From the NCBI GenBank assembly GCA_020635855.1, contig JACJYZ010000002.1, positions 620,001 to 684,000 on the forward strand: a stretch of DNA of 64,000 nucleotides. Direction: 5' to 3'. Within the stretch, counting starts at the first letter, position 1. Every line of letters begins with the position of its first letter. Below, in pieces: positions 25,228 to 33,485 of the stretch. The translations under genes and the position numbers were made by a program. This DNA is from Flavobacteriales bacterium (lineage in GTDB: Bacteria > Bacteroidota > Bacteroidia > JACJYZ01). Below the pieces are notes generated by a model. That model was not told the origin of the DNA and made no database searches. It saw only the letters and a list, made by a program, of their open reading frames with translations.

Positions 25228-25887
25228 ATGAAAAGAAGAATCCTTATCATCGGAACAACAGGTTTGTTTGCGATCAGTCTTGCTCTCTTCATGGGCTGCG
25301 GAAATGCAGAAAAAGACCCGGACCAGCACCACGAAGCTGCAATGGATCATGACCACGGCATGGGAGAACATCATGATGAAGGAGAAGAACACCATCATGC
25401 ACAATCTGATAACCACATGGATGCTACATCCATGAGCGTGGAGCAATCAGCCTCAGCCTCTGAGGTTCTTAATGCCTACCTCGATATCAAAAATGCCCTG
25501 GTGGAAGATGATGATGCGAAAGCAGCCCAGGCAGGAAAAAAACTGGTTGCTGCATTTGATCACATGGATAAGTCTTCGGTCTCGCAGGATCAAATGAAGG
25601 AAGTTGACGATATCATCGATAATGCAAGAGAAAATGCCGAACATATTTCCGAGAACCAAGGCAATATCGATCATCAGCGGGAACACCTGGCCGAACTGTT
25701 TGCCGATATCAGGGACCTGGTGGCATTGACCGGCTCCGACCGCAATCTGTATGAAATATACTGTCCGATGGCCAACGACAATGAAGGAGCCATGTGGCTG
25801 AGTGCCTCCAATGAAATCAAGAATCCCTACATGGGAAGTAAAATGATGACCTGCGGTACGGTAAAAGCTGAAATTTCGGTGGAGTGA
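25228..25887 (+). CDS. DUF3347 lipoprotein
   Basis: 219 residues. The lipobox LFMGCG places the acylated Cys at about residue 25. A strongly His/Asp/Glu-rich segment (about 30-70, many HH and HE pairs) resembles a metal-buffering sequence. The DUF3347 domain (about 75-215) ends in YEIYCPMANDNEGAMW and NPYMGSKMMTCGTV, with the Cys-Pro-Met and Met-Met-Thr-Cys elements matching the adaptor's C-terminal domain. It is probably a periplasmic Cu/Ag chaperone or sponge cooperating with the adaptor. The stop overlaps the next gene by 4 bases. Confidence 0.85.
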   Translation: MKRRILIIGTTGLFAISLALFMGCGNAEKDPDQHHEAAMDHDHGMGEHHDEGEEHHHAQSDNHMDATSMSVEQSASASEVLNAYLDIKNALVEDDDAKAAQAGKKLVAAFDHMDKSSVSQDQMKEVDDIIDNARENAEHISENQGNIDHQREHLAELFADIRDLVALTGSDRNLYEIYCPMANDNEGAMWLSASNEIKNPYMGSKMMTCGTVKAEISVE

Positions 25888-26339
25888 ACAGATCTGGAAA
25901 AGCCGGAATTGTTTTGCTGATTGTGCTTGCGGGGATGCAGTTTATCCCCGTCAATAGAAATCAGCAAGATGAAGGGACTTCTTCGGACTTTCTCCAAACC
26001 TATCATCCGCCGGCGAATATCAGCACGCTTCTGAAAAATGCCTGCTACAATTGCCACAGCAACCATACCGACTATCCATGGTACAGTTATGTTCAACCGG
26101 TAGGGTGGTATTTGGAACGTCACATCAACAAAGGCAAAGAAAATCTGAACCTAAGTGCGTTTGACACTTATTCCTCCAGGAGAAAAAGAAGCAAATTAAA
26201 GTCAATGATTCATCAGGTCAAAGATGGTGGAATGCCTTTGTCTTCTTATACACTCATGCACAAGGAAGCACGGTTGAGTGAAGACGATAAAAGCACGCTC
26301 ATTTCTTACCTGGATTCTTTGCGGGATTCAGCACATTGA
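25884..26339 (+). CDS. Haem_bd domain protein with CxxCH motif
   Basis: 151 residues from a GTG overlapping the previous stop. One N-terminal membrane segment serves as an uncleaved anchor or signal. The motif CYNCH (C54, C57, H58) is a c-type haem attachment site, followed by YPWYSYVQPVGWYL and a His/Met-containing helical C terminus, as in the Haem_bd family. It is periplasmic. In a copper operon such a protein could reduce or oxidise metal, or replace a copper-sensitive cytochrome; the exact role is unknown. Confidence 0.8.
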   Translation: MNRSGKAGIVLLIVLAGMQFIPVNRNQQDEGTSSDFLQTYHPPANISTLLKNACYNCHSNHTDYPWYSYVQPVGWYLERHINKGKENLNLSAFDTYSSRRKRSKLKSMIHQVKDGGMPLSSYTLMHKEARLSEDDKSTLISYLDSLRDSAH

Positions 26340-26362
26340 TCTGTACGTATCAACAAACGAAC

Positions 26363-28441
26363 ATGGAACATCAACATACAACCCACACGACAGCCGGTCA
26401 CCCCGACGAACACGAACACATGGATCACAGCAAAATGAACCATGCCATGATGGATCATTCCGGCCACAACCCACCTCATGGTCATATGGGGCACGATCAC
26501 CACAAAATGATGATCGCCGATTTCCGAAAACGGTTCTGGGTTTCCCTGGTGCTTTCCGTTCCTGTGTTGATACTCTCTCCCATGATCCAGGGATTCCTGG
26601 GATTCAAATGGGCTTTTGATGGGAACATGTATGTGTTGTTTGTGCTTTCGACGCTGGTGTTTTTCTATGGAGGATGGCCTTTCCTTAAAGGGCTCATCAA
26701 TGAACTGAAAAAAGGTGCACCCGGCATGATGACCCTGATCGCCGTGGCCATTACCGTGGCGTATGTATACAGCAGCGCCGTTGTGTTCGGATTGCAGGGC
26801 AAGATGTTTTTCTGGGAGCTGGTTACCCTGATCGATATCATGCTCGTGGGACATTGGATTGAGATGAGGTCCGTTCTGGGCGCATCCAAAGCGTTGGAAC
26901 TTTTGGTCAGCATGATGCCATCCGAAGCGCACAAAGTACATGGTGATCACATCATGGATGTGAAACTGGAAGATTTGAACAAGGAGGATGTGATCCTCAT
27001 CAAGCCGGGAGAGAAAGTACCGGCGGATGGCGTGGTCATCGAAGGGGAAAGCTACCTGAATGAATCCATGCTGACCGGAGAGTCCAAACCGGTGAAGAAA
27101 GGAACCGATCAGCAGGTTATCGGAGGCTCTGTGAATGGCAATGGATCCTTAAAGGTAAAAGTGCTGCATACCGGGAAAGACAGTTACCTGAACAAGGTGA
27201 TAACGCTGGTTCAGGAGGCGCAAAAGGCCAAATCCAAAACACAGAATTTTGCGGACAAAGCAGCCAGATGGCTCACCTATGTTGCACTCACCGTGGGTTT
27301 GGCCACATTGGCCGTATGGCTTTCACTGGGTTTTGATTTTGTATATGCACTCGAACGCATGGTGACGGTGATGGTGATCTCCTGTCCGCATGCATTGGGA
27401 CTGGCCATACCGCTGGTGGTGGCGATATCCACAGCCATTTCCGCACAAAACGGATTGCTGATACGCAACCGTACCGCTTTTGAAAATGCAAGAAAAATAT
27501 CCACCCTTCTTTTTGATAAAACCGGTACGCTGACCAAAGGTGATTTTGGTGTTACCCGCTACGAGGCGGTTTCCGATACATTCAAAAAAGAGGAAGTGTT
27601 GCGGTTGGCTGGTGCACTGGAGCAAAGTTCGGAACATCCCATCGCGGTTGGCATCATGAAGAAAGCAAAACAGTTGAACGTTCCTGTTCCCCCGGCCGAA
27701 CATTTCAATGCCATCACCGGAAAAGGGGTGGAGGCCAAAGTGGAAGGCCACGACGTAAAAGTCGTCAGTCCGGGTTACCTGAAAGACAAAGGTATTCCCG
27801 TTCCCGAAGGGGCCTTTGGCAATGCGGCTGAAACGGTTGTCTTTGTGATGATCCATGAACAACTGGCAGGCTACATTGCATTGGCAGATGAAATCAGGCC
27901 TGAATCGCACGAAGCCATCCGCACATTCAAAAAGAACAACATCAAGGTAATGATGGCCACCGGAGACAACGAAGCGGTGGCCAAAGCGGTAAGCAATGAA
28001 CTCGGATTGGACGGTTACTACGCTGAAGTGTTGCCACATCAAAAAGTGGAGATTGTGAAAGAGCTGCAAACAAAAGGTGAGTTCGTGGCCATGACCGGAG
28101 ACGGCGTAAACGATGCGCCTGCATTGGCACAGGCAGACGTGGGCATTGCCGTTGGTTCCGGTACCGATGTGGCCGCAGAAACCGCCGACATCATCCTGGT
28201 CAACAGTAATCCGCAAGACATCCTTCACCTGATCCTGTTCGGCAAGGCCACGTATAGAAAGATGATACAAAACCTGGTTTGGGCCACGGCCTACAATGCC
28301 TTTGCCATACCATTGGCCGCAGGCGTGCTGTATTCACAAGGTTTTGTTTTGGGGCCGGCTGTGGGAGCGGTTTTCATGAGCCTGAGCACCGTCATCGTTG
28401 CCATCAATGCCCAGTTGCTGAAATACCAGGTGCGACGCTGA
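26363..28441 (+). CDS. copB: CopB-type copper-exporting P1B-ATPase
   Basis: 692 residues from the ATG at 26363; an earlier TTG at 26336 only adds leader. The N terminus is a His/Met-rich tail (about 1-55, many HMDHS-like units) instead of a CxxC domain. Eight membrane helices are expected. The metal site in helix 6 is CPHALGLAIP (C341), the CPH form that marks subgroup P1B-3/CopB, for Cu2+ or Cu+/Ag+. Phosphorylation site DKTGTLTKG (D385), TGES in the actuator and MTGDGVNDAPAL in the hinge are intact. It ends the copper operon. Confidence 0.93.
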   Translation: MEHQHTTHTTAGHPDEHEHMDHSKMNHAMMDHSGHNPPHGHMGHDHHKMMIADFRKRFWVSLVLSVPVLILSPMIQGFLGFKWAFDGNMYVLFVLSTLVFFYGGWPFLKGLINELKKGAPGMMTLIAVAITVAYVYSSAVVFGLQGKMFFWELVTLIDIMLVGHWIEMRSVLGASKALELLVSMMPSEAHKVHGDHIMDVKLEDLNKEDVILIKPGEKVPADGVVIEGESYLNESMLTGESKPVKKGTDQQVIGGSVNGNGSLKVKVLHTGKDSYLNKVITLVQEAQKAKSKTQNFADKAARWLTYVALTVGLATLAVWLSLGFDFVYALERMVTVMVISCPHALGLAIPLVVAISTAISAQNGLLIRNRTAFENARKISTLLFDKTGTLTKGDFGVTRYEAVSDTFKKEEVLRLAGALEQSSEHPIAVGIMKKAKQLNVPVPPAEHFNAITGKGVEAKVEGHDVKVVSPGYLKDKGIPVPEGAFGNAAETVVFVMIHEQLAGYIALADEIRPESHEAIRTFKKNNIKVMMATGDNEAVAKAVSNELGLDGYYAEVLPHQKVEIVKELQTKGEFVAMTGDGVNDAPALAQADVGIAVGSGTDVAAETADIILVNSNPQDILHLILFGKATYRKMIQNLVWATAYNAFAIPLAAGVLYSQGFVLGPAVGAVFMSLSTVIVAINAQLLKYQVRR

Positions 28442-28561
28442 TTTTGTGCCGATGTTCATTTGAATTTGTCCCCGGATGTGTTAACTTTGATTAGCGTCCT
28501 GTCTGTGCGGAACCGAAGTTTCCGGTTTTGCGGAGTGTGTTTAACCAATTCCGACTTATTT

Positions 28562-29440
28562 GTGATACGCCGTTACTTCATATGGCTTTCCGGTGTTGCA
28601 GTGGTTTGTGTGATCGTACTCACATCCGCAACAAGCAGGGTGGCAAGCAACGGAGCGCCCGCATCGTCTACCGGGGCGCCCGGCGAACACGATTGCACCA
28701 CCAGCGGATGCCATACCACCTATGCAGTCAATACCGGCACCGGAATCCTTTCCATGCAGGTGGGTGATGGTTCCGGTTTTTATGTGCCCGGTGAAACGTA
28801 TTCGGTTCAGGTGGAACTCAGTGAAAAGGATGTCAGCCGGTTCGGTTTCGAATGGGTGGCCCTGCGGAAGAGCGACCAGGCCAACGCAGGAACAATCACC
28901 GTTACCGATCCCAATCGAAACTGGGTGGTACCCGGATTCAACAGCTTTGATGATCGCAGGTATGCAACCTATACCTATGCAGGAAGCGTGGCACCCCAAA
29001 CAGGGTCCAACAGCTGGCAGTTCGACTGGACCGCCCCCGCAACCGATGAAGGAGACATCACTCTGTACCTGGCTGGTGTGGCTGCCAACAACGATGGCAC
29101 CGACCTCGGCGACCAGGTGTACACCACCACCCTTACATTGGTGCCGGCTGCTACGGGAATCTCCAATCAGATTGGGTTGAGCGAATTCCAGGTGTACCCC
29201 GTTCCGGCTAAAGACATGCTGCATGTGTCATTTGTTTCGGATCGCCGGCAACGGGTGACCATGGATCTGTTAACCCTGGAAGGAAAGAGTGTTATGATGC
29301 AAGCGGACAGGGTGGTGGATGCCGGTTCTGTTCGCATAACCATCCCGTTGAATGTAGCACCCGGGGTATACCTGTTGCGCATGAAAGACGGTGGGGGTGA
29401 GATTACACTCAAAAAGATCATGGTTGTTTCCTCCCTATGA
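28562..29440 (+). CDS. Choice-of-anchor V (Reeler-like) secreted protein with T9SS signal, paralogue 1
   Basis: 292 residues from the GTG at 28562; the open frame reaches back to 28460, but the signal peptide pattern (IRRYFIWLSGVAVVCVIVL) starts here. The choice-of-anchor V domain (about 35-195) opens with TGAPGEHDCTTSGCH (C45, C50, H51) and runs through FYVPGETYSVQVELSE and WTAPATDEGDITLYLAGVAAN. The C terminus is a T9SS domain (FQVYPVPAKDMLHV, GVYLLRMK). The Cys...CysHis element at the mature N terminus resembles haem or metal ligation. It overlaps the next gene by 4 bases. Function unknown. Confidence 0.78.
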   Translation: MIRRYFIWLSGVAVVCVIVLTSATSRVASNGAPASSTGAPGEHDCTTSGCHTTYAVNTGTGILSMQVGDGSGFYVPGETYSVQVELSEKDVSRFGFEWVALRKSDQANAGTITVTDPNRNWVVPGFNSFDDRRYATYTYAGSVAPQTGSNSWQFDWTAPATDEGDITLYLAGVAANNDGTDLGDQVYTTTLTLVPAATGISNQIGLSEFQVYPVPAKDMLHVSFVSDRRQRVTMDLLTLEGKSVMMQADRVVDAGSVRITIPLNVAPGVYLLRMKDGGGEITLKKIMVVSSL

Positions 29441-30330
29441 GATTCAGAAAGCAAATACTCCTGACCATTTTCTCAGCAGCGATCCTGATGATCGTTACAG
29501 GGGTCGGTATCCGGAAAAGTGCAGGCGGACCGCCTTACAACACAGGGGCTCCCGATGAAAAGACCTGCAGCGGAGGCGAAAGTGGCAATGCTTGTCATGG
29601 TGGGGTCGGCGTGGTGGATAACCCCGGCTCCGGTGTTCCGGCCATCCTGTTCAATGCCGGGAACAATTACTATGTGCCCGGACAAACATACACGATCAAA
29701 CCTTCCATCTACCACGCCGGTGTGGACCGCTTCGGTTTTCAGATCGTAGCGTTGAAAAATCTTGACAACAGCAATGCCGGCCGGTTTGTGTTGGCCGATA
29801 CCTCCAAGGTACGTATGCAGCGTCCCACCTGGGGGTGTTGCCAGGACAGGTGGTATGTCATGCACCAGTACTTTGGTACGTTTCCGGCATCAACCAATTT
29901 GGGGGAATGGTCGTTCCAGTGGACGGCCCCACCTGCGAATGAAGGAGCCATTACTTTTTATGCCGCTTTTCTTGCAGCCAACAACAACGGCGTGAATGAC
30001 TCCCTGGATGAGACCTATACCACCACCCTCACCATTTACCCGTATACCGGTGTGGACAATGGAGATCCATTCGGCCAATCCGTCCGGGTGTTTCCCATTC
30101 CTGCAACAAACCGTGTGAATGTGTCATACACCCTTCGGAAAGCATCTCCGGTTTCCATTGCTTTGCTGGATATGCAGGGGCGGATGTGGATTACCAGGTT
30201 GATTGAATCGGATACACCCGGCGACCATGTGTTGTTCGTTGATATTCCCGATGACCTGCCAAAGGCCGTTTACCTGTTGCGGTTGGCATCCGAAGAGGGC
30301 CATGTCCTGAAGCGCATCGTGGTTCAATGA
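29437..30330 (+). CDS. Choice-of-anchor V (Reeler-like) secreted protein with T9SS signal, paralogue 2
   Basis: 297 residues. Tandem paralogue of the preceding gene: signal peptide, then NTGAPDEKTCSGGESGNACHGG (C44, C53, H54; spacing longer than in paralogue 1), YYVPGQTYTIKPSIYH, WTAPPANEGAITFYAAFLAAN and a T9SS domain ending in RIVVQ. An inserted CCQDRW adds two more Cys. The start codon lies in the stop of paralogue 1, so the pair is coupled. Both are probably surface or secreted proteins; no enzymatic motif seen. Confidence 0.78.
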   Translation: MRFRKQILLTIFSAAILMIVTGVGIRKSAGGPPYNTGAPDEKTCSGGESGNACHGGVGVVDNPGSGVPAILFNAGNNYYVPGQTYTIKPSIYHAGVDRFGFQIVALKNLDNSNAGRFVLADTSKVRMQRPTWGCCQDRWYVMHQYFGTFPASTNLGEWSFQWTAPPANEGAITFYAAFLAANNNGVNDSLDETYTTTLTIYPYTGVDNGDPFGQSVRVFPIPATNRVNVSYTLRKASPVSIALLDMQGRMWITRLIESDTPGDHVLFVDIPDDLPKAVYLLRLASEEGHVLKRIVVQ

Positions 30331-30439
30331 TTTCATTTCCCGATCGTGGGTAATGACACGTTGATTCTTGCGTCCCCTTCCTTTAACAATTATTTGGAAA
30401 ACACCGGAGATGATCCACGTTCATTCCTTGGAAAACCTG

Positions 30440-30447
30440 TAATTTTG
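30440..30447 (+). promoter_or_regulatory. Candidate -7 box of the phosphoesterase gene
   Basis: TAATTTTG fits TAnnTTTG and lies 38 bases before the start at 30485. The nearest TTG (30428-30430) is only 9 bases upstream, too close for a standard -33 element. Confidence 0.3.
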
Positions 30448-30484
30448 CAGGGAATCCGGCCAATCAACAAGCCGGCAAGGGAAC

Positions 30485-31399
30485 ATGAAGAGAAGGCGTT
30501 TTATCCGGAATACATTTCTGAGTGTCGTCGGAATGGGCGTAGGGGTGGGTGTGTATGCCAAGATGATCGAGCCGTTCTGGCTGGAGTTCGTGCGCAGGAA
30601 GATGCCCGTCAGAAACCTGCCGCCCGCACTGGCCGGCAAAACCCTCATGCAGATCAGCGACATCCACGTCGGTAACCAGTTCGACTATCAGTTCATTATC
30701 GATTCATTCATCAAAGCCCGAGACTACCAACCCGACATCGTGGTGTACACGGGCGACTACGTCACCTACCGCACCGATCAGCAACTCAAACAACTTGAGG
30801 AGGTGATGGAGAAAAGCGCGGTGAAAGGCAAGCTGGGAACCGTAGCCATTCTTGGCAACCATGACTACGGCATCAACTGGGTGATGCCCGAAGTGGCCGA
30901 ACACATCGTGCGCGTGTTCGGATGGTATGACATTCCTGTGTTACGAAACTGTGGATACGATGTGGCCGGACTCAACTTCATCGGCTTCGATGATTACTGG
31001 GGACTCAACTTCAGGCCGCACGATGCCATGCGCGGTTACATCGCGGATGTGCCTACCATTGCGCTTTGCCACAATCCGGATGTATGCGATATGAACGTTT
31101 GGAACAACTACCAGGGATGGATCCTGTCGGGACATACACATGGTGGTCAGTTCAAGCCGCCATTCCTTGATCCGCCCGTGCTGCCCGTAAAGAACAAACG
31201 CTATTCGGCCGGCGAGATCGATCTGTACGACGGCCGCACGCTCTACATTAACCGTGCCCTGGGCAACCTGCACCAGATGCGTTTCAACGTGCGCCCGGAG
31301 ATCACCCTGTTTGAATTGGAAGAGGATAACAGCATACTGCACACAGCCCTCCTTCGCCAGGGCTACGGCGGGCAAGCGAACCCTCCAACAGAAGCGTAA
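30485..31399 (+). CDS. Membrane-anchored metallophosphoesterase (YkuE-like)
   Basis: 304 residues. The N terminus has consecutive Arg followed by a hydrophobic stretch (KRRRFIRNTFLSVVGMGVG), resembling a Tat or membrane signal. Calcineurin-fold motifs in order: SDIHVG (D59, H61), TGDYV, GNHDYG and the paired SGHTHGGQ. YkuE-type enzymes act outside the cytoplasm on phosphoesters such as lipid A or UDP-lipid derivatives; the substrate is unknown. The last 16 or so residues (TALLRQGYGGQ and on) are encoded by a dispersed repeat (31346-31376) rather than by the ancestral gene. Confidence 0.85.
   Translation: MKRRRFIRNTFLSVVGMGVGVGVYAKMIEPFWLEFVRRKMPVRNLPPALAGKTLMQISDIHVGNQFDYQFIIDSFIKARDYQPDIVVYTGDYVTYRTDQQLKQLEEVMEKSAVKGKLGTVAILGNHDYGINWVMPEVAEHIVRVFGWYDIPVLRNCGYDVAGLNFIGFDDYWGLNFRPHDAMRGYIADVPTIALCHNPDVCDMNVWNNYQGWILSGHTHGGQFKPPFLDPPVLPVKNKRYSAGEIDLYDGRTLYINRALGNLHQMRFNVRPEITLFELEEDNSILHTALLRQGYGGQANPPTEA
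31346..31376 (+). repeat. Short GC-rich dispersed repeat, copy 1
   Basis: GCCCTCCTTCGCCAGGGCTA continues into CGGCGGGCAAG. Almost the same 30-bp sequence recurs at 44747-44776, with looser copies at 60067-60105 and (inverted) 61217-61248. Here it lies in frame at the end of the phosphoesterase gene. Confidence 0.7.
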
Positions 31400-31403
31400 A
31401 GAC

Positions 31404-31913
31404 ATGCTGAAGGGAAAGGTGAAAGAACGGATCATCATTCTGGCGGTGTTGCTGGCCACGACAGCATGTGTGTTGAACTCGAATAAGGCGGGATTGATTA
31501 CACGCGTTATGGCCTGGAACAATAAAGTGGAGTGCGCCATCAGCGGAGGGTTAGGTGCGAAGTCGTCCCGCCAGTTTCAACGATACCAAAGGTTAATCAC
31601 GATCGCTTCCGATGATGTATTGATTCGTTTGACGGATCATGCCAATCCGGCGGTGAGATGTTATGCTTTTCAGGGTCTTGCGCGCAGAGGAAATAAACAT
31701 GTCTATGACATCCTGATGAAGCATCTGGATGATGGTGATCTGGTTGAGTATGCCTGTGGTTGTATGACAAGTGAGCTGCCCGTAGGGCACGTGTTTCTCG
31801 ACATTGTACAAAACGGAGGAGTCGATACGACTACGTTTCAACTCAATGAACAACAGAGGTTGAAGGTGGATAGCATCAGGTCGGCTTTTGTTTGGGATGT
31901 GCTTCGTCCATGA
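31404..31913 (+). CDS. HEAT-like lipoprotein or anchored protein of unknown function
   Basis: 169 residues from the ATG at 31404, 4 bases after the phosphoesterase stop. The N-terminal hydrophobic stretch ends in ATTAC, an acceptable lipobox. The middle contains HEAT/armadillo-like helical pairs (VLIRLTDHANPAVRCYAFQGLARR, then HVYDILMKHLDDGDLVEYACG). No catalytic motif. Close spacing suggests the two genes form an operon. Confidence 0.6.
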   Translation: MLKGKVKERIIILAVLLATTACVLNSNKAGLITRVMAWNNKVECAISGGLGAKSSRQFQRYQRLITIASDDVLIRLTDHANPAVRCYAFQGLARRGNKHVYDILMKHLDDGDLVEYACGCMTSELPVGHVFLDIVQNGGVDTTTFQLNEQQRLKVDSIRSAFVWDVLRP

Positions 31914-31932
31914 TGGAATGATAGGTGGTTTT

Positions 31933-32069
31933 GAGCAAGGGCAACAGCAAGTGCAAGGGTGATGCCCTCCACCTAAACCCTTAAGGCGTTCAGTCCCATC
32001 AATGCCTAAGCGCCCATTCTGTATGCTGTATGCTGTTGCCGTATGCTGTTGCCGTATGCTCTTGCTGTT
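31933..32069 (+). repeat. Dispersed intergenic repeat, copy B
   Basis: The left arm is GAGCAAGGGCAACAGCAAG. The core CCTCCACCTAAACCCTTAAG is followed by GGCGTT...AAGCGCC. The right arm is tandem GTATGCT/GTTGCC units ending CTCTTGCTGTT. Same orientation as copies C and D. It separates the HEAT-like gene from the amidohydrolase gene. Confidence 0.75.
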
Positions 32070-32099
32070 TTCTATCTTTACCCTTCAATCCCTCACGCC

Positions 32100-33350
32100 A
32101 TGTATCGTCGCCTGCTCATCCTGATCCTGATTGTTTTGTCTCTTCCCGCTTTTTCGCAAACCCTGCTTCGTCCAGATCGGGTGTTTGACGGCACAAGCAT
32201 GCACACCGGTTGGGTGGTGCTGGTGGAAGGCCGGAAGATCGCGTATGCCGGTCCGGAAGCTGGTGTCACGCTGCCTGAACATACCGAAACCGTCGAGCTG
32301 AAAGGAAAGACCCTCATGCCCGGACTCATCGAAGGGCACAGCCACATCCTCCTGCATCCTTACAACGAAACTTCATGGAACGACCAGGTGCTGAAAGAGT
32401 CGGTGGCCGAACGCTCCATCCGTGCAGCCGTTCATGCGGAGAAATCCCTGATGGCGGGTGTGACCACCTTGCGCGACCTGGGATCGGAAGGCGCCGGTTA
32501 TGCGGATGTGGACATCAAGCATGCCATTGAAAAGGGCATCATTCCCGGACCGAGGATGCTGGTGGCAGGTCCTGCCATCGTGGCCACGGGCAGTTATGGT
32601 CCGAAGGGTTTCCGTGATGGGATGCAGGTACCCCTCGGTGCGCAAACCGCCGACGGCATCGAAGGTGTTACGCGGGTGGTTCGTGAACAGGCAGGAGGGG
32701 GTGTGGACGTGATCAAGGTATATGCCGACTACCGGTGGGGTGTGAACGGCGAAGCACGCGCTACTTTTTCAGAAGAGGAGATCCGGCAGATGGTGCAAAC
32801 GGCCCGCAGCAGTGGTCGCCCGGTTGTGGCACACGCCACCACGGAAGAAGGCATGCGGCGTGCGATCATGGCCGGTGTGGAGACCATCGAACATGGAGAT
32901 GAAGGAACGGCTGACGTATTCAAACTGATGGCAACGAAAGGCGTGGCGCTTTGTCCGACCCTGGCCGCAGGAGAAGCCATCTCACAATACAACGGCTGGA
33001 AGAAAGGAGAGGATGCCGATCCGGCGCGTGTGGCCAACAAGAAAAAAACTTTTGCGCTGGCATTGGCGTCGGGTGTTACGATTTGCTTCGGCGGTGATGT
33101 GGGTGTGTTCCCCCATGGCGACAATGTGCGTGAACTCGAGCTGATGGTGGCGTACGGCATGAAGCCGCAGGACGCACTTCGTTCAGCTACCTCTGTGAAT
33201 GCAAAAGTGTTTCACCTCACCGACAGGTTGGGTTCCGTGCAAAAAGACTTGCTTGCCGATCTCATTGCGGTAGACGGTGACCCCACCATCGATATCACTG
33301 CCATGCGCAAGGTCACATTCGTGATGAAGGACGGGACGGAAGTGAAATGA
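32100..33350 (+). CDS. Secreted amidohydrolase (imidazolonepropionase / prolidase-like)
   Basis: 416 residues from the ATG at 32100; upstream codons fall in a repeat. The signal peptide ends LPAFSQ. Metal-dependent amidohydrolase motifs: GHSHILLHP (HxH) near residue 80, VVAHATTEEG, ETIEHGDEG and FGGDVGVFPHGDN (final Asp ligand), with the small beta-sandwich split between N and C termini (LVEGRKIAYAG; DLLADLIAVDGDP). Family members hydrolyse cyclic amides or Xaa-Pro dipeptides. With a signal peptide it should act in the periplasm. Exact substrate not predictable. Confidence 0.85.
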   Translation: MYRRLLILILIVLSLPAFSQTLLRPDRVFDGTSMHTGWVVLVEGRKIAYAGPEAGVTLPEHTETVELKGKTLMPGLIEGHSHILLHPYNETSWNDQVLKESVAERSIRAAVHAEKSLMAGVTTLRDLGSEGAGYADVDIKHAIEKGIIPGPRMLVAGPAIVATGSYGPKGFRDGMQVPLGAQTADGIEGVTRVVREQAGGGVDVIKVYADYRWGVNGEARATFSEEEIRQMVQTARSSGRPVVAHATTEEGMRRAIMAGVETIEHGDEGTADVFKLMATKGVALCPTLAAGEAISQYNGWKKGEDADPARVANKKKTFALALASGVTICFGGDVGVFPHGDNVRELELMVAYGMKPQDALRSATSVNAKVFHLTDRLGSVQKDLLADLIAVDGDPTIDITAMRKVTFVMKDGTEVK

Positions 33351-33485
33351 GCAAGAGCAACAGCAAGTGTAAGAGTGATACGCTCCACCCAAATCCTGAA
33401 GGTGTTCATTGCGCAATCAATGCCTGAATGCCCAATTGACTATAATCCAACTGTTGCCCTTGCTCTTGCTGTATGTTATCGCTGT
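33348..33485 (+). repeat. Dispersed intergenic repeat, copy C
   Basis: It starts in the amidohydrolase stop codon: GAGCAAGAGCAACAGCAAGT, then the core with GGTGTTC (about 33402) facing GAATGCC, containing the palindrome ATTGCGCAAT, then CCCTTGCTCTTGCTGTATG. The last bases form the end of the convergent gene (stop at 33476). The two arms are inverted copies of each other. Confidence 0.75.

Noticed and set aside
27323..28270. 315-residue minus-strand frame opposite copB
   Set aside because: Antisense to a strongly conserved P-type ATPase, with no start context or domain.
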